A stretch of DNA of 5,213 nucleotides from Chitinophagales bacterium (lineage in GTDB: Bacteria > Bacteroidota > Bacteroidia > Chitinophagales > UBA10324), in NCBI GenBank assembly GCA_013695715.1, contig JACCZZ010000305.1, positions 1 through 5,213 on the forward strand, read 5' to 3'. Numbering within the stretch: position 1 is the first letter of the stretch; each line of letters begins with the position of its first letter. Below, one piece after another: positions 1 to 4,447 of the stretch. The notes under the pieces are model-generated. The model ran no database searches. It had not been told where the DNA came from and saw only the letters and a program-made list of their open reading frames with translations. A program made the translations under genes and the position numbers.

Positions 1-180
1 CTACAGATTATTGGCAAAAATATTACTGGAGCTATCAATGTAATTGATCTTGCAAACCTTGATTCCTGCAGTTTCATTGCAACTAAAGATCTTGGTAAAA
101 GCTTTTCAAATGAGACGTTCGATGTACTCGGTCGAATGGATGAGAGTGATGTTCGCGGCTGCAATATGATGTGGGAATGA
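1..180 (+). CDS. C-terminal end of an unrecognised protein (cut by left edge)
   Basis: Frame 1 is open from the first base to a TGA at 178-180, giving 59 residues that begin LQIIGKNITG and end CNMMWE. The other two plus-strand frames are closed within about the first 50 bases, so this is the only credible forward reading. I do not recognise the family. The visible part has no membrane segment or motif, and it is too short to assign a fold. It may be the tail of a secreted or hypothetical protein. The next gene starts 114 bp downstream behind its own promoter element, so the two need not form an operon. No terminator hairpin is evident in the gap. Confidence 0.5.
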   Translation, partial: LQIIGKNITGAINVIDLANLDSCSFIATKDLGKSFSNETFDVLGRMDESDVRGCNMMWE

Positions 181-262
181 TACTCTACCTGCCTATAGCC
201 ATGTGCCGGAAACAAAGCATTACAGAACTTCGATAAATCAATGCTCTTGAGGGTTAAAAAAA

Positions 263-270
263 TAACTTTG
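263..270 (+). promoter_or_regulatory. Bacteroidota-type -7 element for the DUF1579 gene
   Basis: TAACTTTG matches the Bacteroidota sigma-factor -7 consensus TAnnTTTG exactly. It ends 24 bp before the ATG at 295, which would leave a short AT-rich leader of about 20 nt. No TTG lies at the expected 17-23 bp further upstream; the nearest, at 247-249, is only 13 bp away, so the -33 box is weak or absent. The element lies inside the longer ATG-started frame that begins at 241, which argues that translation starts at 295. Confidence 0.5.
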
Positions 271-294
271 TATTTCAATTTAAAATCTAAATCT

Positions 295-873
295 ATGAAA
301 AACACATTAGTTCTTCTGCTGTTCTGCTTCGTGGCGATCAACTCAGAACATCTTTATGCTCAGAATACTGAGATGGACGCTCAGATGAAAGCATGGACCG
401 CCTACATGACTCCAGGTAATGAACACATGCAAATGGCAAAAGCAGTTGGCGACTGGAAAGCCTCTACCAAAATGTGGATGGATGAAACAAAAGATCCGAT
501 GACGATGGACTCGAAAGTAAAGTGTGAGATGGCTCTTGGCGGCCGTTACCTTACCTCACATTATACGGGTCAAATGATGGGAATGCCCTTTGAAGGCATC
601 TCAACAATGGGCTATGATAATGCGGCAAAAAAATATGTTGCTTCATGGGTAGATAACATGGGAACCGGCCTGATGTATTTGGAAGGAAAATGGCGCGACG
701 ATATAAAAGGTATCGAAATGAAGGGAATGTCAGCGGATCCCATGACAGGGAAAGAAATGAAAACAAGACAGGTTATAATGATGAAGGATGCGAACACCCA
801 GGTGATTGAAATGTATATGGATACAAATGGTAAAGAGATGAAGTCAATGGAAATAACCCTGACACGGATGTGA
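295..873 (+). CDS. Secreted DUF1579 domain protein, methionine-rich
   Basis: The 192-residue product starts with a signal peptide: MK at the front, a hydrophobic stretch at about 5-15, and a likely signal peptidase I site after LYA at residue 22. The mature protein should be periplasmic or exported. Residues about 48-192 match DUF1579 as I know the family: GDW at 52-54, LGGRYL at 81-86, GMPFEGISTMGYDN at 96-109, WVDNMGTGLMYLEG at 118-131 and DPMTGKEMKTR at 149-159. The family is thought to form a small beta-barrel; its function is unknown. By my count 27 of the 170 mature residues are methionine, including an MMGM cluster at 94-97. An in-frame ATG at 241 would add 18 residues before the signal peptide and span the promoter element, so the start at 295 is preferred. 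The gene appears to be monocistronic. Confidence 0.85.
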   Translation: MKNTLVLLLFCFVAINSEHLYAQNTEMDAQMKAWTAYMTPGNEHMQMAKAVGDWKASTKMWMDETKDPMTMDSKVKCEMALGGRYLTSHYTGQMMGMPFEGISTMGYDNAAKKYVASWVDNMGTGLMYLEGKWRDDIKGIEMKGMSADPMTGKEMKTRQVIMMKDANTQVIEMYMDTNGKEMKSMEITLTRM

Positions 874-1025
874 TTCATTGGGCGTTTAAATTCAATTATG
901 TAGAGTTCACGGTTTGCAGAGCACTCTAAAACAAGTGATAAATTCTTATTGCAGCATTTCTACAATCAATTTACAGGAAGAGGAATTATAGTACAAATCC
1001 ATTTCTTTCTTTTTACCGTAAATAG

Positions 1026-1073
1026 TGCCAAGGTTTTTCCTTTACGTTAATTACTGAAAGAAAAACCATGGTA
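1026..1073. repeat. Imperfect inverted repeat upstream of the anti-sigma gene
   Basis: The left arm is TGCCA (1026-1030), then A, then GGTTTTTC (1032-1039). The right arm is GAAAAACC (1060-1067), then A, then TGGTA (1069-1073). This gives eight perfect pairs, one A-A mismatch and five more pairs including one G-U, around a 20-nt loop. No T-run follows on either strand, so it is a poor intrinsic terminator. It may be an operator or a leader hairpin for the gene at 1138, or it may end the upstream DUF1579 transcript inefficiently. It overlaps the start of the sigma-like remnant frame. Confidence 0.45.
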
Positions 1074-1141
1074 TGGTCAACACAAGAATCAGAAATGCAC
1101 TTAAGGGAGTCATTATAAAAAGAATGATCTGTTTTATATGA
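1058..1141 (+). pseudogene. Possible C-terminal remnant of an ECF sigma factor
   Basis: A short frame opens after a TGA at 1055-1057. It contains the peptide GMVNTRIRNALKG and ends at a TGA (1139-1141) that overlaps the ATG of the anti-sigma gene as ATGA. ECF sigma factors typically carry GTVKTRIRNAL-like sequence in the region 4 helix-turn-helix, so this is close to a two-substitution match. The partner of an RskA-type anti-sigma gene is usually encoded just upstream, often overlapping. No further sigma homology is visible in any forward frame of 874-1057, which has stops throughout. I infer an eroded sigma gene whose last codons survive. The alternative is a 22-codon leader peptide from the ATG at 1073, translationally coupled to the next gene. 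The match is short and could be chance. Confidence 0.4.
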
Positions 1142-1749
1142 CTGCAAAGGAACTTATCGAATCAGGAATTATAGAGCTGTACTGCCTTGGCATTGCCAGT
1201 AGTGATGAAAGAATATTGGTAGAACAACTTGCAGGAAATAACAAGGAAGTAGAGGATGAAATTGCCGCAGTGACAGAAGCCTTAGCCATGTATGCCGTGG
1301 CCAGTGCAGGTGAAAGGTGGCCTAAAAACTTTAAGGAAAATTACCGTCATCACATTCCGGTTAATGGAAAAGAGAGCTACCTGCCTGAGTTTCCACCGAG
1401 GCTTACTCAAGCTTCCGAACCAAATGATTGGATTGACTATTTAAACGTACATAAAATAGAAGATCCTGCTGTTGACCAACCGGTAACAATGGTTGTACTT
1501 CCGGGTACGAAGGACTTCTATACCTATGTGGTTTTTGGAAGCCCGGGAGGTATTGTAGATGAAGAGATGCATTCAACGCATAACGAATTCCTGCTTATCT
1601 GTCGCGGAGAATGTGAGATGACGATAGGGACTAGTAAAGGATTTTATATGGAAGGCAGTTTTATAAGCATTGCTCCTGGTATTCCTCATTCTGCACGCAT
1701 TTTAGGCCATGAGCGCATGATTGCAATAGGTCAGCGCAGGGCTGCGTAA
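1138..1749 (+). CDS. Anti-sigma factor with C-terminal cupin domain (ChrR-like architecture)
   Basis: This is a 203-residue soluble protein. Residues about 5-55 (ELIESGIIELYCLGIASSDE, then a helical acidic stretch) resemble the N-terminal helix bundle of RskA-type anti-sigma factors of Bacteroidota, which sequester an ECF sigma factor. A proline-containing linker follows. Residues about 115-200 form a cupin: motif 1 holds H145, H148 and E150 followed by RGE, and motif 2 holds the PGIPH sequence at 180-184 with H184, so a metal site is likely. By analogy with ChrR, the cupin may sense an oxidant or small molecule and release the sigma factor; the signal is unknown. There is no zinc-binding HxxxCxxC in the N-terminal domain. 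The ATG at 1138 is favoured by family-like N-terminal sequence; an in-frame stop lies at 1102-1104. No intact sigma gene adjoins it, only the possible remnant overlapping its start. Confidence 0.75.
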   Translation: MTAKELIESGIIELYCLGIASSDERILVEQLAGNNKEVEDEIAAVTEALAMYAVASAGERWPKNFKENYRHHIPVNGKESYLPEFPPRLTQASEPNDWIDYLNVHKIEDPAVDQPVTMVVLPGTKDFYTYVVFGSPGGIVDEEMHSTHNEFLLICRGECEMTIGTSKGFYMEGSFISIAPGIPHSARILGHERMIAIGQRRAA

Positions 1750-1763
1750 TAGTATGGTTGAAT

Positions 1764-2402
1764 TCAGCTTCCTCCCTCTACCTGTTCTTCTACCTTTGAG
1801 ATCTCCTGGCCAATCAAATGCAGCAACTCAAACTTCAAGGCATTTAAAAGCAGCATATTTCCTTTCACTGAATTGATATAAGCATCGGCCTTTTCTTTAT
1901 TATCTTTCATAAGTAAAGGAAGCTCTTTGTCGAGCAGGTTGAAATAATGGATCACCTCTTCACTTTTGTTCTTACCCTCTTCTGTGTGATCGAATGATCC
2001 AAACACACGCTGCCAGAATCCAATTTTTATCATTGGCTTTAATTGCGGTGAATCAAGCAGAAATTTCTTCTTGAATTGTTCCTCGCCTTTTGAAGCTTTC
2101 AAGGCCATCTGAATGAGATGGCGAAATAATATTTTTGCGTTTGGTTTTTTATAGTAGGGATAGAGGAAGATCATCTCATGAAGCTTTGGCTCTTCCTTTT
2201 TAAAATTTCTTCCAATAATGACGTAGGCGAAATGAAGTGTTGCAATTCCCTGAACAGGCTGCTTGTCGAAGTTTGGCATTTGTAATACGTGGCGCGCCAG
2301 CAGATCCATCAGCGTAAACTTCATCAGGTCACGCAACCTCGAATCCGATGGTTTGAGCAACATCAGGGTTTCAGCAGGAGTGAGTTTGGAAAGCAATTCC
2401 AT
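1764..2402 (-). CDS. Unrecognised soluble helical protein, 212 residues
   Basis: I do not recognise this protein. It begins MELLSKLTPAETLMLLKPSD, is rich in leucine and lysine, and looks largely alpha-helical. It has no signal peptide and no clear transmembrane segment, so it is probably cytoplasmic. Visible segments include LMKFTLMDLLARHVLQM near the N-terminus, a basic stretch with YPYYKKPNAK in the middle, and an acidic tail KVEEQVEGG. The opening helices loosely recall GPP34-type (Golgi phosphoprotein 3-like) bacterial proteins, but I could not confirm this. A TTG at 2411-2409 would add three residues, but that codon lies inside the -7 promoter element, so the ATG at 2402 is the better start. 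The stop is only 14 bp from the stop of the converging anti-sigma gene. The aminotransferase gene ends 84 bp upstream on the same strand. Confidence 0.75.
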   Translation of the reverse strand: MELLSKLTPAETLMLLKPSDSRLRDLMKFTLMDLLARHVLQMPNFDKQPVQGIATLHFAYVIIGRNFKKEEPKLHEMIFLYPYYKKPNAKILFRHLIQMALKASKGEEQFKKKFLLDSPQLKPMIKIGFWQRVFGSFDHTEEGKNKSEEVIHYFNLLDKELPLLMKDNKEKADAYINSVKGNMLLLNALKFELLHLIGQEISKVEEQVEGGS

Positions 2403-2408
2403 GTGCAG

Positions 2409-2416
2409 CAAAAGTA
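2409..2416 (-). promoter_or_regulatory. -7 element immediately before the 2402 gene
   Basis: Read on the minus strand the bases are TACTTTTG, an exact TAnnTTTG match. Only six bases separate it from the ATG at 2402. Transcription starts a few bases after this element in Bacteroidota, so the transcript would begin at or next to the start codon, giving a leaderless or nearly leaderless mRNA. The -33 region has GTTTC rather than a clear TTG. Confidence 0.45.
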
Positions 2417-2486
2417 TTTTAACAGCCCATGAGAAACTTCTTTATTGAGATAAACGCTTATTAGAAAACCTTGGAAGCTGCTTGTA

Positions 2487-3686
2487 TTAATCTTTTTTAC
2501 CAGGATAATCTCTTAAAGCCAACGTTAAACACTCAAAAGCTTTTTTCATTTCGCTGTTGTTTATAACATAAGCCATTCTTACTTCATCTAAGCCCAAGCC
2601 TTTTGTCGCATAAAAACCAGTGGCCGGGGCAAGCATCACTGTTTGGTTTTGATATGAAAAAGATTCAAGCAGCCATTGGCAAAACCGATCGCTGTCGTCA
2701 ATAGGAAGTCTTGCAATGGTGTAAAAGGCACCGCCTGGATTTGGGCAGAAAACACCCGGAATATTATTTAGTGTCTCTACCATCAGATTGCGACGGCTGA
2801 TGTATTCAGATTTTACGCTGACGAAATATTCGGCTGAAACGTCTAATGCTGCTTCAGAAGCAATCTGTCCGAAGGTAGGTGGACTCAACCGCGCCTGCGC
2901 AAACTTCAGCACAGTTTCAAGAACCTTTTTATTTCTGGAAATGATGTTACCAACCCTTGCTCCGCACATACTGAACCGCTTTGAAACAGAATCAATCACA
3001 ATTGCATGATCTTCCAGTCCTGACATATTCAGCACCGAAAAATGCTGTTTGCCATCATAGCAAAAATCGCGGTAGACTTCATCTGCAAAAAGAAACAAAT
3101 CGTGCTCAATGACAATCTCTTTCAGTTGTTCCAGTTCTTCTTTTGAATACAAATAGCCAGTTGGGTTATTCGGGTTGCAGATCAGAATAGCTTTCGTTTT
3201 CGCGGTAATAAGCTTTTCAAACTCCATTATCGGCGGTAGCGCAAAACCATTTTCTATATGTGAGGTGATGGGCTTTATCACAACTCCAGCTGCCATGGCG
3301 AAGCCATTATAATTCGCGTAAAAAGGTTCAGGAATGATGATTTCATCTCCCTGATCCAGCGTGGCCATCATTCCAAAGGTGATTGCTTCAGACCCTCCTG
3401 TAGTGATCAGCAGGTCGGTATAATTAATATCAATGTCATATTTCTTATAGTATTCTGCGAGCTTACGCCTGAAGCTTTCAATCCCTGCTGAATGGCTGTA
3501 TTCAAGCACCGTAAAATGGATGTTCCGCATGGCATTGAAAACCTCCTGAGGAGTTTCAATATCTGGTTGACCAATGTTGAGATGATATACTTTTTTTCCC
3601 TGCTGCCTGGCCTGTTCTGCATACGGCACCAGTTTTCTTATAGGTGACGACGGCATAATTCGGCCTTTTTGAGAGATGTATGGCAT
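2487..3686 (-). CDS. PLP-dependent class I/II aminotransferase (aspartate aminotransferase-like)
   Basis: The 399-residue product has the normal length for a fold-type I aminotransferase, which transfers an amino group from an amino acid to a 2-oxo acid in the cytoplasm. Landmarks are SPIRKLVPYAE (14-24), the glycine/proline turn NIGQPD (37-42), the cofactor phosphate-binding TTGGSEA region (95-101), NPNNPTG (171-177), D202 in ADEVY (pyridine nitrogen), the Schiff-base lysine K236 in SVSKRFS, R244 in GARVG, and R370 in VRMAYVIN, which should bind the substrate carboxylate. All catalytic residues are present. Substrate cannot be read from sequence; aspartate, aromatic or branched substrates are possible. 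The ATG at 3686 is preferred over the one at 3656 because residues before SPIRKL are usual in this family. It faces the tRNA pair divergently, with a small dyad 5 bp upstream of its start. Confidence 0.93.
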   Translation of the reverse strand: MPYISQKGRIMPSSPIRKLVPYAEQARQQGKKVYHLNIGQPDIETPQEVFNAMRNIHFTVLEYSHSAGIESFRRKLAEYYKKYDIDINYTDLLITTGGSEAITFGMMATLDQGDEIIIPEPFYANYNGFAMAAGVVIKPITSHIENGFALPPIMEFEKLITAKTKAILICNPNNPTGYLYSKEELEQLKEIVIEHDLFLFADEVYRDFCYDGKQHFSVLNMSGLEDHAIVIDSVSKRFSMCGARVGNIISRNKKVLETVLKFAQARLSPPTFGQIASEAALDVSAEYFVSVKSEYISRRNLMVETLNNIPGVFCPNPGGAFYTIARLPIDDSDRFCQWLLESFSYQNQTVMLAPATGFYATKGLGLDEVRMAYVINNSEMKKAFECLTLALRDYPGKKD

Positions 3687-3691
3687 AGTGT

Positions 3692-3705
3692 AAACCTACA
3701 GGTTT
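3692..3705. promoter_or_regulatory. Short operator-like palindrome before the aminotransferase
   Basis: AAACCT (3692-3697), two bases, then AGGTTT (3700-3705) form a perfect 6-bp dyad 5 bp upstream of the aminotransferase ATG. The spacing of the arms suits a dimeric DNA-binding protein rather than an RNA hairpin, because the loop would be only two bases. Just upstream, at 3718-3725 on the minus strand, TTTATTTG is one base off the TAnnTTTG element and could be the promoter, which would put the dyad downstream of the transcription start. No regulator is identified. Confidence 0.3.
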
Positions 3706-3847
3706 GCATACTATTTTCAAATAAACTCGAGTAACTACCACATTATGTCGTAGAACGCCTTACAATAATAATTCGTGATAATACCTATACAGGAATTTAC
3801 AACAAGAAGAAGACATCACACAGTTTTACTTCATTTTCCTATTTGTT

Positions 3848-3855
3848 TATATTTG
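3848..3855 (+). promoter_or_regulatory. -7 element for the tRNA-Gly/tRNA-Leu pair
   Basis: TATATTTG matches TAnnTTTG exactly and ends 41 bp before the first tRNA base. TTTT at 3824-3827, 20 bp upstream, is a weak candidate for the -33 box. The element probably drives both tRNAs as one transcript with a leader of about 35 nt that is removed by RNase P. It is the only perfect match in the spacer on this strand. Confidence 0.5.
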
Positions 3856-3896
3856 CCCCTTCACAAAAAAATTGCGGTATCATATTGAATAAATAA

Positions 3897-3969
3897 GCGG
3901 GAGTAGCTCAGTTGGTAGAGCACAACCTTGCCAAGGTTGGGGTCGCGAGTTCGAGTCTCGTCTCCCGCT
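3897..3969 (+). tRNA. tRNA-Gly (anticodon GCC)
   Basis: A complete 73-nt cloverleaf. The acceptor arms are GCGGGAG (3897-3903) and CTCCCGC (3962-3968), and the D stem is GCTC/GAGC. The anticodon stem is CAACC/GGTTG around the loop TTGCCAA, with GCC at 3930-3932. The T arm is GCGAG/CTCGT around TTCGAGT. The discriminator base is T3969. The CCA end is not encoded and must be added after transcription. It reads GGC and GGU codons. Confidence 0.97.
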
Positions 3970-4048
3970 CAATGGAAGCAGTAAATAATTTTTTGCTCAT
4001 AATTTTACGGTACGGCAAGCTGGAAACAGATTATATGCAGAATAAATT

Positions 4049-4134
4049 GCCCTGGTGGTGGAACTGGTAGACACGCAGGACTTAAAATCCTGTCGCCCGC
4101 AACGGCGGTGCGGGTTCGATTCCCGCCTGGGGCA
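4049..4134 (+). tRNA. tRNA-Leu (anticodon UAA)
   Basis: A complete 86-nt class II tRNA. The acceptor arms are GCCCTGG (4049-4055) and CTGGGGC (4127-4133), with two wobble pairs. The anticodon stem is CAGGA/TCCTG around the loop CTTAAAA, with TAA at 4083-4085. A long variable arm with a CGCC/GGCG stem follows, as expected for leucine. The T arm is GCGGG/CCCGC around TTCGATT, and the discriminator is A4134. No CCA is encoded. The 79-bp gap from tRNA-Gly contains no promoter-like element, so the two are probably co-transcribed. Confidence 0.97.
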
Positions 4135-4150
4135 CTAAGTTTATGAGCTT

Positions 4151-4166
4151 TAAATCAGTTGATTTA
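4151..4166. repeat. 16-bp palindrome just after tRNA-Leu
   Basis: TAAATCA (4151-4157), GT, then TGATTTA (4160-4166): seven perfect pairs with a 2-base centre, 16 bp after the tRNA-Leu 3' end. It lacks a T-run, so it is not a standard terminator. It could be a protein-binding dyad or part of a recombination site. Confidence 0.4.
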
Positions 4167-4171
4167 CCATT

Positions 4172-4190
4172 GGTACAAACACAGGTACAA
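4172..4190 (+). repeat. Direct repeat of GGTACAA, 12-bp period
   Basis: GGTACAA occurs at 4172-4178 and again at 4184-4190, starts 12 bp apart, about 40-55 bp after tRNA-Leu. Short direct repeats of this kind next to a tRNA 3' end can be integrase-binding sites; that reading is inference, since no integrase gene is visible. Confidence 0.35.
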
Positions 4191-4212
4191 CAACGGCTTT
4201 ATATGTTTTTAG

Positions 4213-4270
4213 GATAGATTTAGATCTGGCTCATAACTTTAAAGTCTGAAGGTTTGAATCGTGCCCCCGC
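4213..4270 (+). pseudogene. Decayed 3' half of a tRNA-Met-like gene
   Basis: TCTGGCTCATAAC places a CAT anticodon in a proper 7-base loop (CTCATAA). It is followed by an AAAGTC variable region, a T-arm-like GAAGGTTTGAATC, and CCCCGC resembling the 3' side of an acceptor stem. Upstream, GATAGATTTAGA could be what is left of a D arm. The stems no longer pair well: the anticodon stem TCTGG/CTTTA keeps two Watson-Crick pairs and one wobble, and the T stem GAAGG/CGTGC keeps three pairs. No 5' acceptor half can be found. It is therefore not a working tRNA. It could be a relic of a third tRNA in the cluster or a remnant left by an integrated element. Moderate to low certainty. Confidence 0.4.
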
Positions 4271-4280
4271 AAGAGAGAGG

Positions 4281-4308
4281 AAAACCGGGTTTTTGAGTAC
4301 GGCTTTTT
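4281..4308 (+). terminator. Possible intrinsic terminator after the tRNA region
   Basis: AAAACCG (4281-4287) can pair with CGGCTTTT (4300-4307) if one C is bulged, and the T-rich run TTTTTCTT follows. The stem is short, so this is a weak to moderate candidate for ending the tRNA transcript. The same left bases also form a tight dyad, AAAACC-G-GGTTTT (4281-4293), which competes with that hairpin and could be a protein-binding site. Confidence 0.3.
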
Positions 4309-4339
4309 CTTCAGATAGTACAATATATAGCTCCGCCTG

Positions 4340-4380
4340 AACTTACCGGTTAAAACATCCCACTATAATACCGGTAGGTT
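4340..4380. repeat. 11-bp inverted repeat with ACCGGT cores upstream of cas6
   Basis: AACTTACCGGT (4340-4350) and ACCGGTAGGTT (4370-4380) are inverted copies matching at 10 of 11 bases, the exception being a G-U pair in RNA, around a 19-base AT-rich centre. Each arm also carries the self-palindromic ACCGGT. It ends 67 bp before the cas6 ATG. No T-run follows, so an operator or a structured leader is likelier than a terminator. A TGACTTTG at 4387-4394, one base off the TAnnTTTG element, sits directly downstream and could be the cas6 promoter. Confidence 0.5.
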
Positions 4381-4447
4381 AAATAATGACTTTGATTTTA
4401 TGGAAAATATTTAACTATTTCTATATCTTCATTGCCAGATATAAATT

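Larger units (their letters stand above)
4135..4447. other. Gene-free junction between the tRNA pair and cas6
   Basis: This 313-bp stretch holds no credible gene. The longest item I followed is a 24-codon frame from the ATG at 4143 to a TAG at 4215, with no recognisable product. In order it contains a 16-bp palindrome, a GGTACAA direct repeat, a tRNA-Met-like remnant, a possible terminator and a strong inverted repeat, each listed separately. No CRISPR repeat unit recurs here. The content suits the boundary of an inserted element at a tRNA locus, but no integrase gene is present. Confidence 0.6.

Noticed and set aside
241..294. Upstream start for the DUF1579 gene
   Set aside because: It would place 18 mostly polar and basic residues before a textbook signal peptide and would have the -7 element inside the coding sequence.
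551..878. Two open frames on the minus strand (up to 88 codons) opposite the DUF1579 gene
   Set aside because: Both lie wholly or almost wholly opposite a well-supported gene, show no family features and are best explained by its codon pattern.
901..928. TAGAGT/ACTCTA inverted repeat after the DUF1579 gene as a terminator
   Set aside because: The stem has only six pairs around a 16-base loop, is AT-rich and has no T-run after it.
1741..1768. Bidirectional terminator between the converging genes
   Set aside because: Only GCTG/CAGC pair across the 14-bp gap, which is too weak to support a terminator.
2263..3009. Plus-strand frames of 61 and 73 codons opposite the two minus-strand genes
   Set aside because: They are antisense shadows without recognisable sequence; the first runs out through the promoter of the 2402 gene.
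3407..3741. Overlapping minus-strand frames of 71 and 61 codons at the start of the aminotransferase gene
   Set aside because: They are in other frames of a gene with all catalytic residues intact; no frameshift is needed to explain it.
4143..4217. 24-codon frame after tRNA-Leu as an integrase remnant
   Set aside because: It has no recognisable recombinase residues, and most of it is explained by the palindrome and the GGTACAA repeat.
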